A stretch of 64,000 nucleotides of DNA from Roseovarius sp. (GCA_014359765.1 JACIYT010000001.1:1-64000), one strand, 5' to 3'; shown: positions 49,382 to 59,402, counted from the first letter of the stretch. A program made the numbers and translations. Notes: a model not told the origin generated them from the sequence alone.

Positions 49382-50134
49382 TCAGTTGGCGACATAGCCC
49401 CCATCGACGACCAGTTCCGCGCCATGGACAAAGGACGATTCATCCGAGGCAAGAAACAGCACCGCCTTCGAGACCTCCTCGGGTCGGCACGGCCTGTCGA
49501 ACAGCGTGGCACCCATGATCGCCTTGCGGGTTTCGGCGTCGCCGTGGAGCAGGTCCCTTGTCATCGGCGTGTCGATGACGCCCGGATGGACCGAGTTCAC
49601 CCGGATGCCGAACCCGACCAGGTCCACGGCACAGGATTTCGTGAGCAGCCGGACCGCCCCTTTCGAGGCGATGTAGGCCCCCGCCGAGGGCGCCCCGACA
49701 AGGCCATAGATCGACGAGATGTTGATGATCGAGGCGTTGCGGTTCTTCATCAACGGAACACAGGCGCGGATGCCCAGCCAGACGCCGCGCACATTGACGT
49801 TGAAGACCGCGTCCCATTCGTCATTGGTGGTTTCATGCGCCGGCTTCAGCACGAGGATGCCCGCGTTGTTGACCAGAATATCGAGATGCCCTGCCCGGTC
49901 GGCGATCGCCGCGGTCACGCTGTCCCAGTCGCTCTCGCGGGTCACGTCGAGCGCGAGGAATTCGGCCTTGCCGCCGCTGGCGACGATGCCTTGGACGACG
50001 GCCTCGCCCGCGGCAACGTCCCGGTCGGTCACAAAGACATGCGCCCCTTCCCTCGCCAGGTCCTCGGAATGGGTCTTGCCCATCCCCATGGCCCCGCCCG
50101 TCACCAGTGCCACCTTTCCCTGCACGCGTCCCAT
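49382..50134 (-). CDS. Short-chain dehydrogenase/reductase
   Basis: The 250-residue classical SDR has the cofactor motif TGGAMGMGKTHSE (about 12-24), NNAG at 89-92 and the catalytic Ser141, Tyr154, Lys158. The Asp in TDRD suggests NAD preference. It resembles cyclohexanol and cyclopentanol dehydrogenases in context, as it lies between the Baeyer-Villiger monooxygenase and alcohol dehydrogenase genes. Its likely job is to oxidise a secondary alcohol to the ketone used by the monooxygenase. Confidence 0.92.
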   Translation of the reverse strand: MGRVQGKVALVTGGAMGMGKTHSEDLAREGAHVFVTDRDVAAGEAVVQGIVASGGKAEFLALDVTRESDWDSVTAAIADRAGHLDILVNNAGILVLKPAHETTNDEWDAVFNVNVRGVWLGIRACVPLMKNRNASIINISSIYGLVGAPSAGAYIASKGAVRLLTKSCAVDLVGFGIRVNSVHPGVIDTPMTRDLLHGDAETRKAIMGATLFDRPCRPEEVSKAVLFLASDESSFVHGAELVVDGGYVAN

Positions 50135-50226
50135 GCCCTGTCTCCCTTTCCTGATGTTTCGCTTCCTGATGTTGCGATGATCGCGGCCCGGGTGTCATCC
50201 ATGCCCGGGCCATCGGTCCGGTCGGC

Positions 50227-51861
50227 TCAGCGGTCGAATTCGAGCGGGGCATAGCCCGCGTCCACAACCTTGCGGAGCTCCTCCCGGTAGCCGCCGAGCC
50301 CCCCCAGATAGAAGCGCACCGCGTTCGACTTGCCGGGGATGTTGGCCCCGAAGATCCACGATTCGGCTTGCGGAAACAGCGTCATGTCGGCGATGGTCCG
50401 GCAGGTTTCGATCCACTCGTCCCGCGACTCAGGCTTTGGCTCGATGGTCCTGTGGCCCCCGGCCTCCATCATCGCGATCGTGTCGGCAATCCATTCGACC
50501 TGCACCTCGATGCTGGGCGGCAGGTTGGTGAACGGCCCGTTGGGGCCGAGGATCATGAACAGGTTCGGGAAATCCGTCTCCATGACCCCCAGATAGCCCT
50601 GCGGACCGTCCTTCCACAGCTCGTTCATCGTCACGCCGCCGCGGCCGCGCATGTCCATCCTGGTATAGTTGCCCTCCACGGCATCGAACCCGGTGGCGAA
50701 GACCACGACATCCAGCTCATGCTCGGCGCCGCTGGTCAGCTTGATGCCGTTGGGGGTGAATTCGGCGATCGGGTCGGCCTTCACATCCACGAGGCTGACA
50801 TTCTCGCGGTTGTAAACCTCGTAGTAGTCCGCGCCGCAGAGCGGTCGCTTGGCGTAGAGGTCATCGGGCATCAGCTTGCGTGCGGTTTCCGGGTCCTTCA
50901 CGACCTGCGCGATCTTGCGCTTGATGAAATCCGCCGCCGCGTCATTGGCCTCCCTGCTTGTGGCAATGTCGCAGAAGGTCTCGAACATGAAGCGGAAGCC
51001 GCCCCCGCGCTGCCAGGCCTCCTCGAACACGCGCTCGCGTTCGGCCTCGCTGACCGAGGTTGCGGGGACCGTGCTTTCCTCGAACCCGAAGGCAACCGCC
51101 GAAGACCGGATCTGCGGCCAGATCTCGTCATATCTGGCCTTGTAGTCGTCGATCGTTGCCTGATCCTCGGGCCAGTTGCCGATCGGCACGACATATTGGG
51201 GCGATCGCTGGAACACCGTCAGATGGCGGACAACCGGCGCCAGCGCGATGATGACCTGCACCCCGGTCGAGCCGGTGCCGATGACACCGACGCGCTTGCC
51301 GCTCAGGTCGATTCCCTCCGGCCAGGCCCCGGTGTGGTAGATGTTTCCCTTGAACGTATCGGCCCCCTTGAAAGGCGGTGTGTTGGTCGCCGACAGCAGG
51401 CCGAGCCCGGTGACGAGGTATTTCGCGGTGATCGTCTGGCCCTTGTCCGTCGTCACCCGCCACAGCCCCGACGCCTCGTCGAAATGCGTGGCCGTTACCC
51501 TGGTGTCGAACTGATAGCTGCGCCGGATATCGAAGCGATCGGCGAACGTGTTGAGGTAGTCGAGGATCTCGGGCTGGGTGAGATAGCGCGTCTTCCACTG
51601 GCCCTCCTGCAACAGCTCCTTGTCAAAGGAATAGCGGTAGCAGAAACTTTCGGTATCCGAGAGCGCGCCGGGATAGCGGTTCCAGAACCAGGTTCCGCCG
51701 ACATCGCTGGCACTGTCATATGCTTGCACCGAAAGGCCCAGATCGTTGCGCAGCTTGTGGACGGCATAAAGCCCGCCGAAGCCGGCGCCGATCACCACCG
51801 CGTCCACGTCGGCACCAGGGGTTCTGGTCTTGGTCTTGGTCTTGTTCGTGTCCATGTTCAT
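50227..51861 (-). CDS. Baeyer-Villiger monooxygenase (type I, FAD/NADPH)
   Basis: The 544-residue flavoprotein has the FAD motif GAGFGG (25-30), the BVMO fingerprint FxGxxxHxxxWP as FKGNIYHTGAWP (170-181), and the NADPH motif GTGSTG (195-200). It also has DVGGTWFWNRYPGALSDTES near the N-terminus, shared with cyclohexanone monooxygenases. It inserts oxygen next to a ketone to form an ester or lactone. The start is ATG 51861 (MNMDT) or 51855. The neighbours are an esterase upstream and SDR and ADH downstream, all on this strand. Confidence 0.95.
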   Translation of the reverse strand: MNMDTNKTKTKTRTPGADVDAVVIGAGFGGLYAVHKLRNDLGLSVQAYDSASDVGGTWFWNRYPGALSDTESFCYRYSFDKELLQEGQWKTRYLTQPEILDYLNTFADRFDIRRSYQFDTRVTATHFDEASGLWRVTTDKGQTITAKYLVTGLGLLSATNTPPFKGADTFKGNIYHTGAWPEGIDLSGKRVGVIGTGSTGVQVIIALAPVVRHLTVFQRSPQYVVPIGNWPEDQATIDDYKARYDEIWPQIRSSAVAFGFEESTVPATSVSEAERERVFEEAWQRGGGFRFMFETFCDIATSREANDAAADFIKRKIAQVVKDPETARKLMPDDLYAKRPLCGADYYEVYNRENVSLVDVKADPIAEFTPNGIKLTSGAEHELDVVVFATGFDAVEGNYTRMDMRGRGGVTMNELWKDGPQGYLGVMETDFPNLFMILGPNGPFTNLPPSIEVQVEWIADTIAMMEAGGHRTIEPKPESRDEWIETCRTIADMTLFPQAESWIFGANIPGKSNAVRFYLGGLGGYREELRKVVDAGYAPLEFDR

Positions 51862-51966
51862 GTGATTCTCTCTTCTGGAACGCGACACCATACGCGACGG
51901 ATGCGCGTCGAGACGTTCTCTGGAATGGGCGCCGATGCCCGTTCGGCATCGGCGCGCGCCACCCTC

Positions 51967-52869
51967 TCAGAGGGCCTTGTACCAGGCTGCGATACGGGCG
52001 AGTTCGGCATCGGCCTCGGGCGCCCGGCCGGACAGGGCGGGAAAGACGTGCTGCATGCCCGGCACGACCGACAGTTCGACATCCACGCCCGCGGCCCGCG
52101 CCTTTTCGCAAAGCGCCTCCGAGTCGCTCCGAAGGGTCTCGGCCCCGCCGCAGTTGATGTAAAGTGGCGGGAAGCCGGTGAAATCGTTCTCCAGCGGATT
52201 CGCCAGCTTGTCGAGCGGGTCGGTCTTGTCTCCGAGGAACATGCCGGCCATCCCTTCGAGAATGGCGCGGCTGACCAGCGCATCGGTGGCCGCGTTCGTT
52301 TCCAGCGTCTCCCCGCGCAGCGCCATGTCCAGCCAGGGCGAATAGGCGATGACCGCACCGGGCAGCGGCAGGCCGAGATCGCGGAGCTTGAGCACGGTGG
52401 AAATGGCGAGGTTGCCCCCGGCGCTGTCGCCGGCGGTCAGGATGTTCTCCGGCGCAAACCCCTGCTCGAGCAACGCCTTGTAGGCGGAAACGGCGTCCTC
52501 GATCTGGGCAGGGAAGGGGTGCTCCGGTGCGCGGCGATAATGCAGCACCACCGCCGTGACCCCGAGCGCCTTGGCCAGATGCCCGGCCATCTTGCGGTGG
52601 CTGTCGGCCGAGCCGACGGCGAATCCTCCGCCATGGGTGTATTGAATGACCCTGGACCTGTCGGCGCCTTCGGGCATTGCCCAGATCGCCTCGACGCCGC
52701 CGACCGTGTCGCTCTTGTAGGTGACGCCTTCGGGTTCCAGCGCGGGCTGACCCCATTCGTCGAACATGCTGCGCAGGTTCAGGATCGTGAGGTTCGGATT
52801 CTCGACCATCTGGTCGGTCCAGCTCTGATAGAGTGCGCGCAGAACGTCGGCTTCCTTGCTGATCGCCAT
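51967..52869 (-). CDS. Alpha/beta hydrolase, hormone-sensitive-lipase family esterase
   Basis: The 300-residue esterase has the oxyanion-hole motif HGGG (79-82) and the nucleophile GDSAGG (Ser149). The His is in PGMQHVFP near the C-terminus. The start ATG 52869 follows GGGGAGGAGAAAA. It is the first gene of the cassette, facing the AraC regulator. Its likely role is hydrolysis of the ester or lactone made by the monooxygenase. Confidence 0.94.
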   Translation of the reverse strand: MAISKEADVLRALYQSWTDQMVENPNLTILNLRSMFDEWGQPALEPEGVTYKSDTVGGVEAIWAMPEGADRSRVIQYTHGGGFAVGSADSHRKMAGHLAKALGVTAVVLHYRRAPEHPFPAQIEDAVSAYKALLEQGFAPENILTAGDSAGGNLAISTVLKLRDLGLPLPGAVIAYSPWLDMALRGETLETNAATDALVSRAILEGMAGMFLGDKTDPLDKLANPLENDFTGFPPLYINCGGAETLRSDSEALCEKARAAGVDVELSVVPGMQHVFPALSGRAPEADAELARIAAWYKAL

Positions 52870-53424
52870 TTTTCTCCTCCCCGAGATGTTGGCCTCATGG
52901 ATGTCTGACCCGACCATGCGACCGGCCTCCATTCCGGTGTGACAAGTCGGGCCTCTCCTTCGCAGACCGAGCGTAGAAAGCGCCGAAGCCGTCTGTATTG
53001 AACATTCCTGCCGGAACTTTTGCATTATCCTGCGCGCGCATTCGGCCGCTTGCCGCCTGGCGCAGGTGATCGTGGCGCAGGTGATCGGCGTTGCGGGAAC
53101 CGCCACAAGCGGGACGCGCTGGGCACCGCGTTGCCGATCCATGTCGTGAAGCTTGACTGTGGCGACAATCGCAAACTACCCTTTTCGCAAGGTCGCACCC
53201 AGGGGGAGCCCGATGAGACCAGCGCAGCAGTTCGAGGAACATGACAGCCACGATTCGGGGCGCCACGATCCGGGGCGGGCCTGTGAAGATGACGGTCTTG
53301 CCTTGAGGGCACGCGGCCGATTGCGCATTCGGGATTTCGTCGGGGATGGCGGGGCGCTGGCGGTTGCCTGCGATGACGCGGTGGCTCGGGCAGGGGGTGC
53401 CTGTCCGGGAACAGACGGTGTGCC
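52870..53424. promoter_or_regulatory. Divergent control region between the esterase operon and araC-type gene
   Basis: This 555-base gap holds no gene I can support; the open frames inside are short and of no recognised family. It contains the perfect 15-base tandem duplication at 53058-53087. No promoter is obvious on either strand. The region is a natural place for the AraC-type activator to bind. Confidence 0.5.
53058..53087 (+). repeat. Perfect 15-base tandem duplication
   Basis: TGGCGCAGGTGATCG occurs twice with no gap at 53058-53072 and 53073-53087, in the control region of the monooxygenase cassette. It may be a direct-repeat binding site for the AraC-type protein or a slippage product. 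Confidence 0.75.
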
Positions 53425-54330
53425 ATGACGCGCCGGCCCGCGAATGATGCCGCCAGGGCCCTTGTGCCACCAGACAGGATCCCGGAGTGGATATCGGGCG
53501 TGCAGACCCTCGATTCCGCGTGCCAGAACTGGAACGGCGTCACGTTGAAGGGCTATCGCTACCACCGCCAGTCTGCGGAAATCCCGCCGATGCGCGATTA
53601 CATGATCGTGGGCTATGGGGGCACGCCCACCACGATGCGACGGAAGGTCGGCAGATCGCGCGAGGAAGGCAGCGTCGGGCCGGGGCGGATATCGCTTCTG
53701 ACCCGCGCGGAGGAATCCACCTGGGCCTGGCGCGATCCGATCGACGTCCGCCATATCTATCTTGGCCACGAGGAAATCGAGACCGCGGCCCTCGGTGTCT
53801 TTGACCGCGATCCCCTGTCGATCGAGATCGGCGATTGTGTGTCGCGGGAGGATCCCCTGATCCTGAACTGTTTCAACATGCTCGAGGCCGAGTTGCGATG
53901 TGGCGGGTTCGGCCAGCGGCTGATGGTGGACGCCGTGCGCAGCCAGCTGGCCGTGCACCTTCTGCGGCACTATGCGCGGATTCGCCTGCGCGATGATGCC
54001 GGGGCCGGTCTCACGCCGGCGCAAAGGCGGCGCGTTGTCGAGATGATCGAAGCGCGCCTGTGCGAAAACATCACGCTTGACGAACTCGCCCGCGTCGCGG
54101 GGATGAGCGCCTTTCATTTTTCCCGCAGGTTCAAGGCCAGTTTCGGGATCGCTCCTTATGGCTATGTCATCCGCGCTCGAATCGCCAGGGCACGGGAAAT
54201 GCTGCGACGCCGGAACGTCCCCCAGAAGGTCATCGCGCTCGAATGCGGCTTCTCGGACCAGAGCCATTTCAGCCGCACATTCCGCAAGATAACCGGCGTT
54301 TCGCCGCGCCGATACCAGAATGAGGCATGA
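53425..54330 (+). CDS. AraC-family transcriptional regulator
   Basis: The 301-residue product has a variable N-terminal sensing domain and a C-terminal double helix-turn-helix (about 200-298): ENITLDELARVAGMSAFHFSRRFKASFGIAPYGY followed by ARAREMLRRRNVPQKVIALECGFSDQSHFSRTFRKITGVSPRRY. The second part is the AraC signature. It is divergent from the esterase-BVMO-SDR-ADH operon and is the obvious candidate to activate it, as AraC proteins do in cyclohexanol and cyclopentanol clusters. The start ATG is 53425. Confidence 0.94.
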   Translation: MTRRPANDAARALVPPDRIPEWISGVQTLDSACQNWNGVTLKGYRYHRQSAEIPPMRDYMIVGYGGTPTTMRRKVGRSREEGSVGPGRISLLTRAEESTWAWRDPIDVRHIYLGHEEIETAALGVFDRDPLSIEIGDCVSREDPLILNCFNMLEAELRCGGFGQRLMVDAVRSQLAVHLLRHYARIRLRDDAGAGLTPAQRRRVVEMIEARLCENITLDELARVAGMSAFHFSRRFKASFGIAPYGYVIRARIARAREMLRRRNVPQKVIALECGFSDQSHFSRTFRKITGVSPRRYQNEA

Positions 54331-54348
54331 TCCCGGTCGCAAACGCGC

Positions 54349-54612
54349 TCAGGCGCGGCGACCGGCCTTGAGATCGGCGAAGAGGTCGATGTTGCGGCAG
54401 TAATCCGGCGCGGGCGCGCCCGGCGCGTGATTGTCGAGCCAATGCGCGCAATCGCCGGGGTTGGTGCAGGCGGTGCAGGCCAGCACGGCATCGCCCAGCC
54501 TGCCGGGAGAGAGCAGGCCCTCCATCATCTTCGTTTCGAGATCGACACCCTGGGCCGTTGACATGCGGTCCACGAGCGCGGCGTGCTCCTTGAGCGTGAG
54601 GGCGCGTTGCAT
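54349..54612 (-). CDS. DUF6455 small Cys-rich protein
   Basis: The 87-residue product has LACTACTNPGDCAHWLDNH followed by YCRNIDLFADL: four Cys in the pattern CxxC-x5-C-x16-C, as in the DUF6455 proteins common in Rhodobacterales. The spacing suggests a metal or iron-sulfur site, which is not proven. It converges with the AraC gene, leaving 18 bases. Confidence 0.82.
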   Translation of the reverse strand: MQRALTLKEHAALVDRMSTAQGVDLETKMMEGLLSPGRLGDAVLACTACTNPGDCAHWLDNHAPGAPAPDYCRNIDLFADLKAGRRA

Positions 54613-54720
54613 GGGCGATTGCTCCTCTGGTCGATTGTGTCGCGTTCTCCCGTCTCCTGTGTCAGAGCCTGCGCCCGGCCGGGCGCGCGCGCCTTGATCT
54701 GCATCAAGCGGGCGCGCGGC

Positions 54721-55437
54721 TCAGAGCTGCGAGGCGACGCGGCGCACGGTCTCGACCCGTTGCGCATTGGGCGGGTGGGTCCCGAGGAAGCGGTTGCCCG
54801 GATCGGGGATCTGCGAGAAGAACGCGACGCCGCGCATGGGATCGAAACCTGCCTTGTGGGCGATCGCCGTGCCGAGCGCGTCGGCCTCCAGCTCGAACTC
54901 CTTGGAGAACACACGCCCGCCCACGCCGGCGCCCAGCTGCACCGCCTGATCCACCGTGCCCTGCCCGGCCCCGGTGACGGCGGCGATGCCGCCCAGGACG
55001 AGCGCGCCGACCGCCGCGCTCTGCTGCTGGCGGGGGATGTGGCCGGCGATGTGGTGCGCTGCCTCGTGCCCCATGACAAAGGCCAGCTCGTCGGCATTGC
55101 GCACCGCGCCGATCATCGGCAGGGTGAAGGCGAGGATCGGCTGACCGTTGCGGTCGAGCGTCTGATAGGCGTTCACTGGCTGGCCGGGGCGGTCGTCGAT
55201 GACGATCCGGAAATCGCAGTTGGCGCGCGGCACGCGGGCGCGGCATTCGCGTTCGGCCACCGGCTCCACCCGCCGCACAACGGCATGGAACTGTTCCACC
55301 TTCGCGCGCGTCACCACCGGTTCGGCGGGGCGCTGCGCGGCGGCGGGTTGCGGGGCGGGGCGCGGTGTCTGGCCCGTCTCCACGACATCGACGCAGGAGG
55401 CGAGAGCGATCAGGGCAAGGCAGGCGATCCAGCGCAT
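54721..55437 (-). CDS. M48-family metalloprotease, predicted lipoprotein
   Basis: The 238-residue product has a lipoprotein signal with lipobox LASC (Cys15), so it is probably anchored at the outer membrane and faces the periplasm. The zinc motif HEAAH is at residues 124-128 and the third ligand is the Glu in ELEADALG near 182-189. These mark peptidase family M48. Relatives such as BepA and LoiP degrade or quality-control outer-membrane proteins. A Pro-rich linker (about 24-40) follows the lipid anchor. Confidence 0.93.
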   Translation of the reverse strand: MRWIACLALIALASCVDVVETGQTPRPAPQPAAAQRPAEPVVTRAKVEQFHAVVRRVEPVAERECRARVPRANCDFRIVIDDRPGQPVNAYQTLDRNGQPILAFTLPMIGAVRNADELAFVMGHEAAHHIAGHIPRQQQSAAVGALVLGGIAAVTGAGQGTVDQAVQLGAGVGGRVFSKEFELEADALGTAIAHKAGFDPMRGVAFFSQIPDPGNRFLGTHPPNAQRVETVRRVASQL

Positions 55438-55555
55438 GGCGACTCCTCTTGGTATCCTTGGCCGTCAGTCTAGCAGGCTTGTGCCGCCCCGCCACCCCTT
55501 GCCCGCGCCGCGCGGCGCCATTTGCAAACCCGGGCCGCGGCGATATGCTGGGCGC

Positions 55556-55792
55556 ATGTTTTCCATCGAACACGAATTCGACTCGACGGTGATCACCCTC
55601 GTGGATGATGGGGAGGTGCCGCTGATGGAGGATGTGATCGTCAATGCCTTCGAGGAATGCGTCACCATCGAGCAATACGACCCGCGCACCGACCGGATGC
55701 AGAAGATCACCCTGTCGATGAGCCAGTTGCGCGATCTCGGGGCGGCGCTCGACCTGCCCGAGGGGGTTTACCTGCGGGAGGTGACGCCCTGA
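55556..55792 (+). CDS. Conserved small protein of unknown function
   Basis: I recognise no named family. The 78-residue product starts MFSIEHEFDSTVITLVDDGE and is acidic, with a beta-rich N-terminus and a C-terminal helix (MSQLRDLGAALDLPEGVYL). The even charge pattern and lack of signal peptide suggest a small cytoplasmic protein. It is divergent from the M48 gene (118 bases away) and converges with meaB. Confidence 0.65.
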   Translation: MFSIEHEFDSTVITLVDDGEVPLMEDVIVNAFEECVTIEQYDPRTDRMQKITLSMSQLRDLGAALDLPEGVYLREVTP

Positions 55793-55856
55793 TCCCCGTC
55801 GAACCCCGGCGATGCCGGGGCGATGTCGCGCGGCGCGGGGGCGGACGGGGCCGGCC

Positions 55857-56831
55857 TCAGCCGTTCAGCTCTTCGAGCATCCGTGCCGCCGCGACCGTGG
55901 GGGTGATCGCGCCCGCTGCCACCTCTTTCCCGAGCGCAGCCATGCGCGCGCGCGCCTCCGGCGCGTCGAGCCGCGCAAGCAGGCCCTCGCGCACCTCCGC
56001 GACGAACCAGCTTTGCGCCTGTGCCGCGCGGCGGGCGGCGAAATGCCCCTCGGCCTTGCGCCAGTCGATCAGCGCGCGCATCTCCTCCCAGGCCGCCGCC
56101 AGCCCGTCCTCGGCCAGCGCCGAGACGCAGAGCGCCTTGGGAAAGCCCTCGGGATCCTCCGGTCGCTTGCGCAGGAGCCGCAGCGCGCCCGCGTAATCCG
56201 AGCGCGTGCGCATCGCCGCCGGTTTCAGATCGCCATCGGCCTTGTTGACGAGGATGAGATCGGCGATTTCCATGATCCCGCGCTTGACCCCCTGCAATTC
56301 GTCGCCGCCCGCGGGGGCCAGCAGAAGCACGAAGATATCCGACATCTCGGCCACCACCGTCTCGGACTGCCCGACGCCCACGGTCTCGATCAGCACCACG
56401 TCAAAGCCTGCCGCCTCGCACAGCATCACCGCCTCGCGCGTGCGCCGCGCCACGCCGCCCAGATGGGTCTGGCTGGGCGAGGGGCGGATAAAGGCGCGGG
56501 GATCGCGCGAGAGCCGCTCCATCCGGGTCTTGTCGCCGAGGATCGAGCCGCCCGAGCGCGCCGACGAAGGATCGACGGCGAGCACCGCCACGCGCAGCCC
56601 CTGGCCGGTCAGCATCAGCCCGAAGCTCTCGATGAAGGTGGATTTGCCCACCCCCGGCGTGCCCGAAAGACCGATACGAATCGCCGTGCGCCCGGCCCGG
56701 TTCACCTTTTCCAGAAGTTCCGCGGCGGCGGCGCGGTGATCGGGGCGCGTGCTCTCGATCAGGGTAATGGCGCGCGCGAGCGCCCGACGGTCGCCGCTGA
56801 GGAGTTGTGTGCTCAATTCGTCTCGGGTCAT
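55857..56831 (-). CDS. meaB: Methylmalonyl-CoA mutase-associated GTPase MeaB
   Basis: MeaB is the G3E-type chaperone that protects and reloads adenosylcobalamin-dependent methylmalonyl-CoA mutase. The 324-residue product has Walker A GTPGVGKST (about 57-65), the ArgK/MeaB segment VLAVDPSSARSGGSILGDKTRM, LIETVGVGQSE (switch region) and the NKAD guanine motif. The start ATG is 56831. The mutase gene is not in the window. In this group it serves the ethylmalonyl-CoA pathway, another enzyme of which lies at 63 kb. Confidence 0.95.
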   Translation of the reverse strand: MTRDELSTQLLSGDRRALARAITLIESTRPDHRAAAAELLEKVNRAGRTAIRIGLSGTPGVGKSTFIESFGLMLTGQGLRVAVLAVDPSSARSGGSILGDKTRMERLSRDPRAFIRPSPSQTHLGGVARRTREAVMLCEAAGFDVVLIETVGVGQSETVVAEMSDIFVLLLAPAGGDELQGVKRGIMEIADLILVNKADGDLKPAAMRTRSDYAGALRLLRKRPEDPEGFPKALCVSALAEDGLAAAWEEMRALIDWRKAEGHFAARRAAQAQSWFVAEVREGLLARLDAPEARARMAALGKEVAAGAITPTVAAARMLEELNG

Positions 56832-56896
56832 GGGGGCGCCTGTTGTTGCGCGGTGTTCTTGCCCCGATTGGGGGGCGCGTGTCCAGAGCGGGGGCT

Positions 56897-56918
56897 GAGT
56901 ATTTATGGAAAGATGAAG
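56897..56918 (+). repeat. Second copy of the GAGTATTTATGG... 22-base arm
   Basis: These 22 bases are identical to the left arm at 26811-26832, but no inverted partner follows. The copy lies between the divergent meaB and hrpB starts. Confidence 0.85.
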
Positions 56919-56966
56919 CGGGGGCAGGCTCTGGCCAAGCGCGCGGCGCTGGCCGATAAGCGGGGC

Positions 56967-59402
56967 ATGAGCCCGCGCCTGCCCATCCATGACGCGATCC
57001 CCGATCTTCTCGCCGCGCTGCGCGAGGGGCGGCGGGCGGTGTTGCAGGCGCCGCCCGGCGCGGGCAAGACCACGGTGGTGCCGCTCGAGATGCTGCGCGC
57101 GGGGCTGGTTCAGGGCCGCATCGTGATGCTCGAGCCGCGCCGCCTCGCCGCGCGCGCCGCCGCCGAGCGCATGGCCGAGAGCCTCGGAGAGGGCGTGGGC
57201 GCGACGGTGGGCTACCGGATCCGGGGCGAGGCGAAGGTGAGCCGCGCCACCCGGATCGAGGTCGTGACCGAGGGGATATTGACGCGCATGTTGCAGGGCG
57301 CGCCGGACCTGCCCGGTGTGGGCGCGGTGATCTTCGACGAGTTTCACGAACGTTCCCTCAATGCTGATCTGGGGCTCGCGCTCTGCCTCGAGGTGGCCGG
57401 TGCCCTGCGCGAGGACCTGGTGCTGCTGGTGATGTCCGCCACGCTCGATGCCGCGCCAGTGGCGGCGCTGATGGGCGATGTGCCGGTGATCACCTCGGAG
57501 GGGCGCAGCTATCCGGTCACGCTGCGCTGGCTGGAGCGGCCCCTGCCGAGGGCTGCCCGCCTGCCCGAGGCGACCGCCGATCTGGTGGTGCAGGCGGTGG
57601 AGGCGACGGCGGGCGGCGTGCTGGTATTCCTGCCGGGCGAGGGCGAGATTCGGCGCGTGGCGGCGCTTCTGGAGGGGCGGTTGCCGGAGAAATGCGCGAT
57701 CCGGCCCCTTTATGGCGCGATGGATTTCGCAGCACAGCGCGCCGCCATCGCGCCGGTGGCGCAGGGGCGCAAGGTGGTGCTCGCCACCGCCATCGCCGAG
57801 ACCTCGCTCACCATCGAGGATATCCGCGTGGTGGTCGATGCGGGCCGGGCGCGGCGCGCGCGTTTCGATCCCGGCTCGGGCATGGCGCGGCTGGTGACCG
57901 AGCGGGTGACGCGCGCCGAGGCCGCGCAGCGCGCGGGCCGTGCGGGGCGGGTGGCCGAGGGCATCTGCTACCGGCTCTGGACACGCGGCGAGGAGGGCGC
58001 GCTCGGCCCCTTTCCGCCGCCCGAGATCGAGATCGCCGATCTTGCCGGGCTGGCGCTCGAGCTGGCGCTCTGGGGGGCGGGGCCGGAGGCGCTGCCCTTG
58101 CTCACGCAGCCCAATCCCGCAAGCTATGGTGAGGCGCGCGCGCTGCTTGAGGCGCTTGGCGCGCTCGATGCGCGCGGCGCGATCACCGATCATGGACGCG
58201 CGCTGGCCGCGCTGCCGCTGCACCCGCGTCTGGCGCATATGCTGAGCGTGGCGGGGCCCGGGGCGGCGGGTCTTGCCGCCCTTCTGGCCGAGCGCGATCC
58301 GTTGCCGCGCGCGGCCCCGGTGGACCTCACGCTGCGGCGGCGCGCGCTCGCCGATCCGCGCGCCGCCCCCGAGGCGCATCGCGCCACGCTGGAGCGCATC
58401 CGCGCCGAGGCGCGGCGTCTGCGGGGCGCGATCCGCCTCGGGGGGCAGGCCATGAGCGCGGCGGAAATGGCCGCGCTCGCCTATCCCGACCGGATCGGGT
58501 TGCGGCGCAAGGGGGGGGCGCCGCGCTATGTGCTCTCGGGCGGCAAGGGCGCGGTGATGCCCGAGGGCGATCCGCTGGCGGGCGCGCGGCTGATCGTGGC
58601 GACCGATCTCGACGGCGACCCGCGCGAGGCGCGCATAAGGCAGGCCATCGCCATATCCGAGGCGGAACTGCGCGGGCTTTTCGCCGAGCGCATCGGCTGG
58701 CACGAGATCTGCGCCTGGGACCGCCGCACCCGGCGCGTTCTGGCGCGGCGGCAGGAGCGGCTCGGCGCGCTGGTGCTCGACGACCGGACCTGGCCCGAGG
58801 TGCCGCCCGAGGCGCTGGCACGCGCCATGCTCGACGGCGTGCGCGAGTTGGGCCTGGTGTGGAGCAATGCCGCGCGGCGGCTGGCGGCGCGCGTGGCGCT
58901 CTTGCGGGCGCGCGATCCGTCCTTGCCGGACATGGGCGAGGCGGCGCTGATGGCGGGGCTGGAGGACTGGCTGCTGCCGCATCTCGCAGGCGTGACAAGT
59001 GCGGCCGACTGGCGCGGCTTCGACATCCTTCCCGCGCTCGAGGCGATGCTGACATGGGATCAGCGGCAGGCGCTCGACCGGGCGGTGCCGGGGCAGTTCA
59101 CAACGCCGCTCGGGCGGCGGATCCCCATCGACTATTCCGGCGAGGCGCCCGAAATCACGCTGCGCCTTCAGGAGATGTTCGGTCAGGCCAGCCACCCGGA
59201 GGTGGCGGGCCAGCCGCTGCGCGTCACGCTTCTGTCGCCTGCCGGACGCCCCTTGCAGACGACGATGGACCTGCCCGGTTTCTGGGCGTCGTCCTATGCG
59301 GAGGTGCGCAAGGAGATGCGCGGGCGCTATCCGCGCCACCCCTGGCCCGAGGACCCGGTTCAGGCCGATCCGACGCTGCGCGCAAAATCGCGCAAGGGCT
59401 GA
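56967..59402 (+). CDS. hrpB: ATP-dependent helicase HrpB
   Basis: HrpB is a DEAH-like RNA helicase of unknown exact role. The 811-residue product has Walker [15 protein letters not shown], the Walker B motif IFDEFHERS, motif III MSATLD, and motifs [24 protein letters not shown] and QRAGRAGR. A long C-terminal region with the HrpB-specific [22 protein letters not shown] segment follows. ATG 56967 gives the family length; an earlier ATG at 56913 lies within the repeat arm and is less likely. Confidence 0.93.
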   Translation: MSPRLPIHDAIPDLLAALREGRRAVLQAPPGAGKTTVVPLEMLRAGLVQGRIVMLEPRRLAARAAAERMAESLGEGVGATVGYRIRGEAKVSRATRIEVVTEGILTRMLQGAPDLPGVGAVIFDEFHERSLNADLGLALCLEVAGALREDLVLLVMSATLDAAPVAALMGDVPVITSEGRSYPVTLRWLERPLPRAARLPEATADLVVQAVEATAGGVLVFLPGEGEIRRVAALLEGRLPEKCAIRPLYGAMDFAAQRAAIAPVAQGRKVVLATAIAETSLTIEDIRVVVDAGRARRARFDPGSGMARLVTERVTRAEAAQRAGRAGRVAEGICYRLWTRGEEGALGPFPPPEIEIADLAGLALELALWGAGPEALPLLTQPNPASYGEARALLEALGALDARGAITDHGRALAALPLHPRLAHMLSVAGPGAAGLAALLAERDPLPRAAPVDLTLRRRALADPRAAPEAHRATLERIRAEARRLRGAIRLGGQAMSAAEMAALAYPDRIGLRRKGGAPRYVLSGGKGAVMPEGDPLAGARLIVATDLDGDPREARIRQAIAISEAELRGLFAERIGWHEICAWDRRTRRVLARRQERLGALVLDDRTWPEVPPEALARAMLDGVRELGLVWSNAARRLAARVALLRARDPSLPDMGEAALMAGLEDWLLPHLAGVTSAADWRGFDILPALEAMLTWDQRQALDRAVPGQFTTPLGRRIPIDYSGEAPEITLRLQEMFGQASHPEVAGQPLRVTLLSPAGRPLQTTMDLPGFWASSYAEVRKEMRGRYPRHPWPEDPVQADPTLRAKSRKG

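Noticed and set aside
50368..52908. Open frame of 846 codons on the plus strand over the esterase and monooxygenase genes
   Set aside because: The minus-strand genes have catalytic motifs; the plus-strand reading has none.
53025..53543. Short open frames in the gap before the araC-type gene
   Set aside because: No family resemblance, no ribosome binding site, and Arg/Pro-rich composition typical of non-coding GC-rich DNA.
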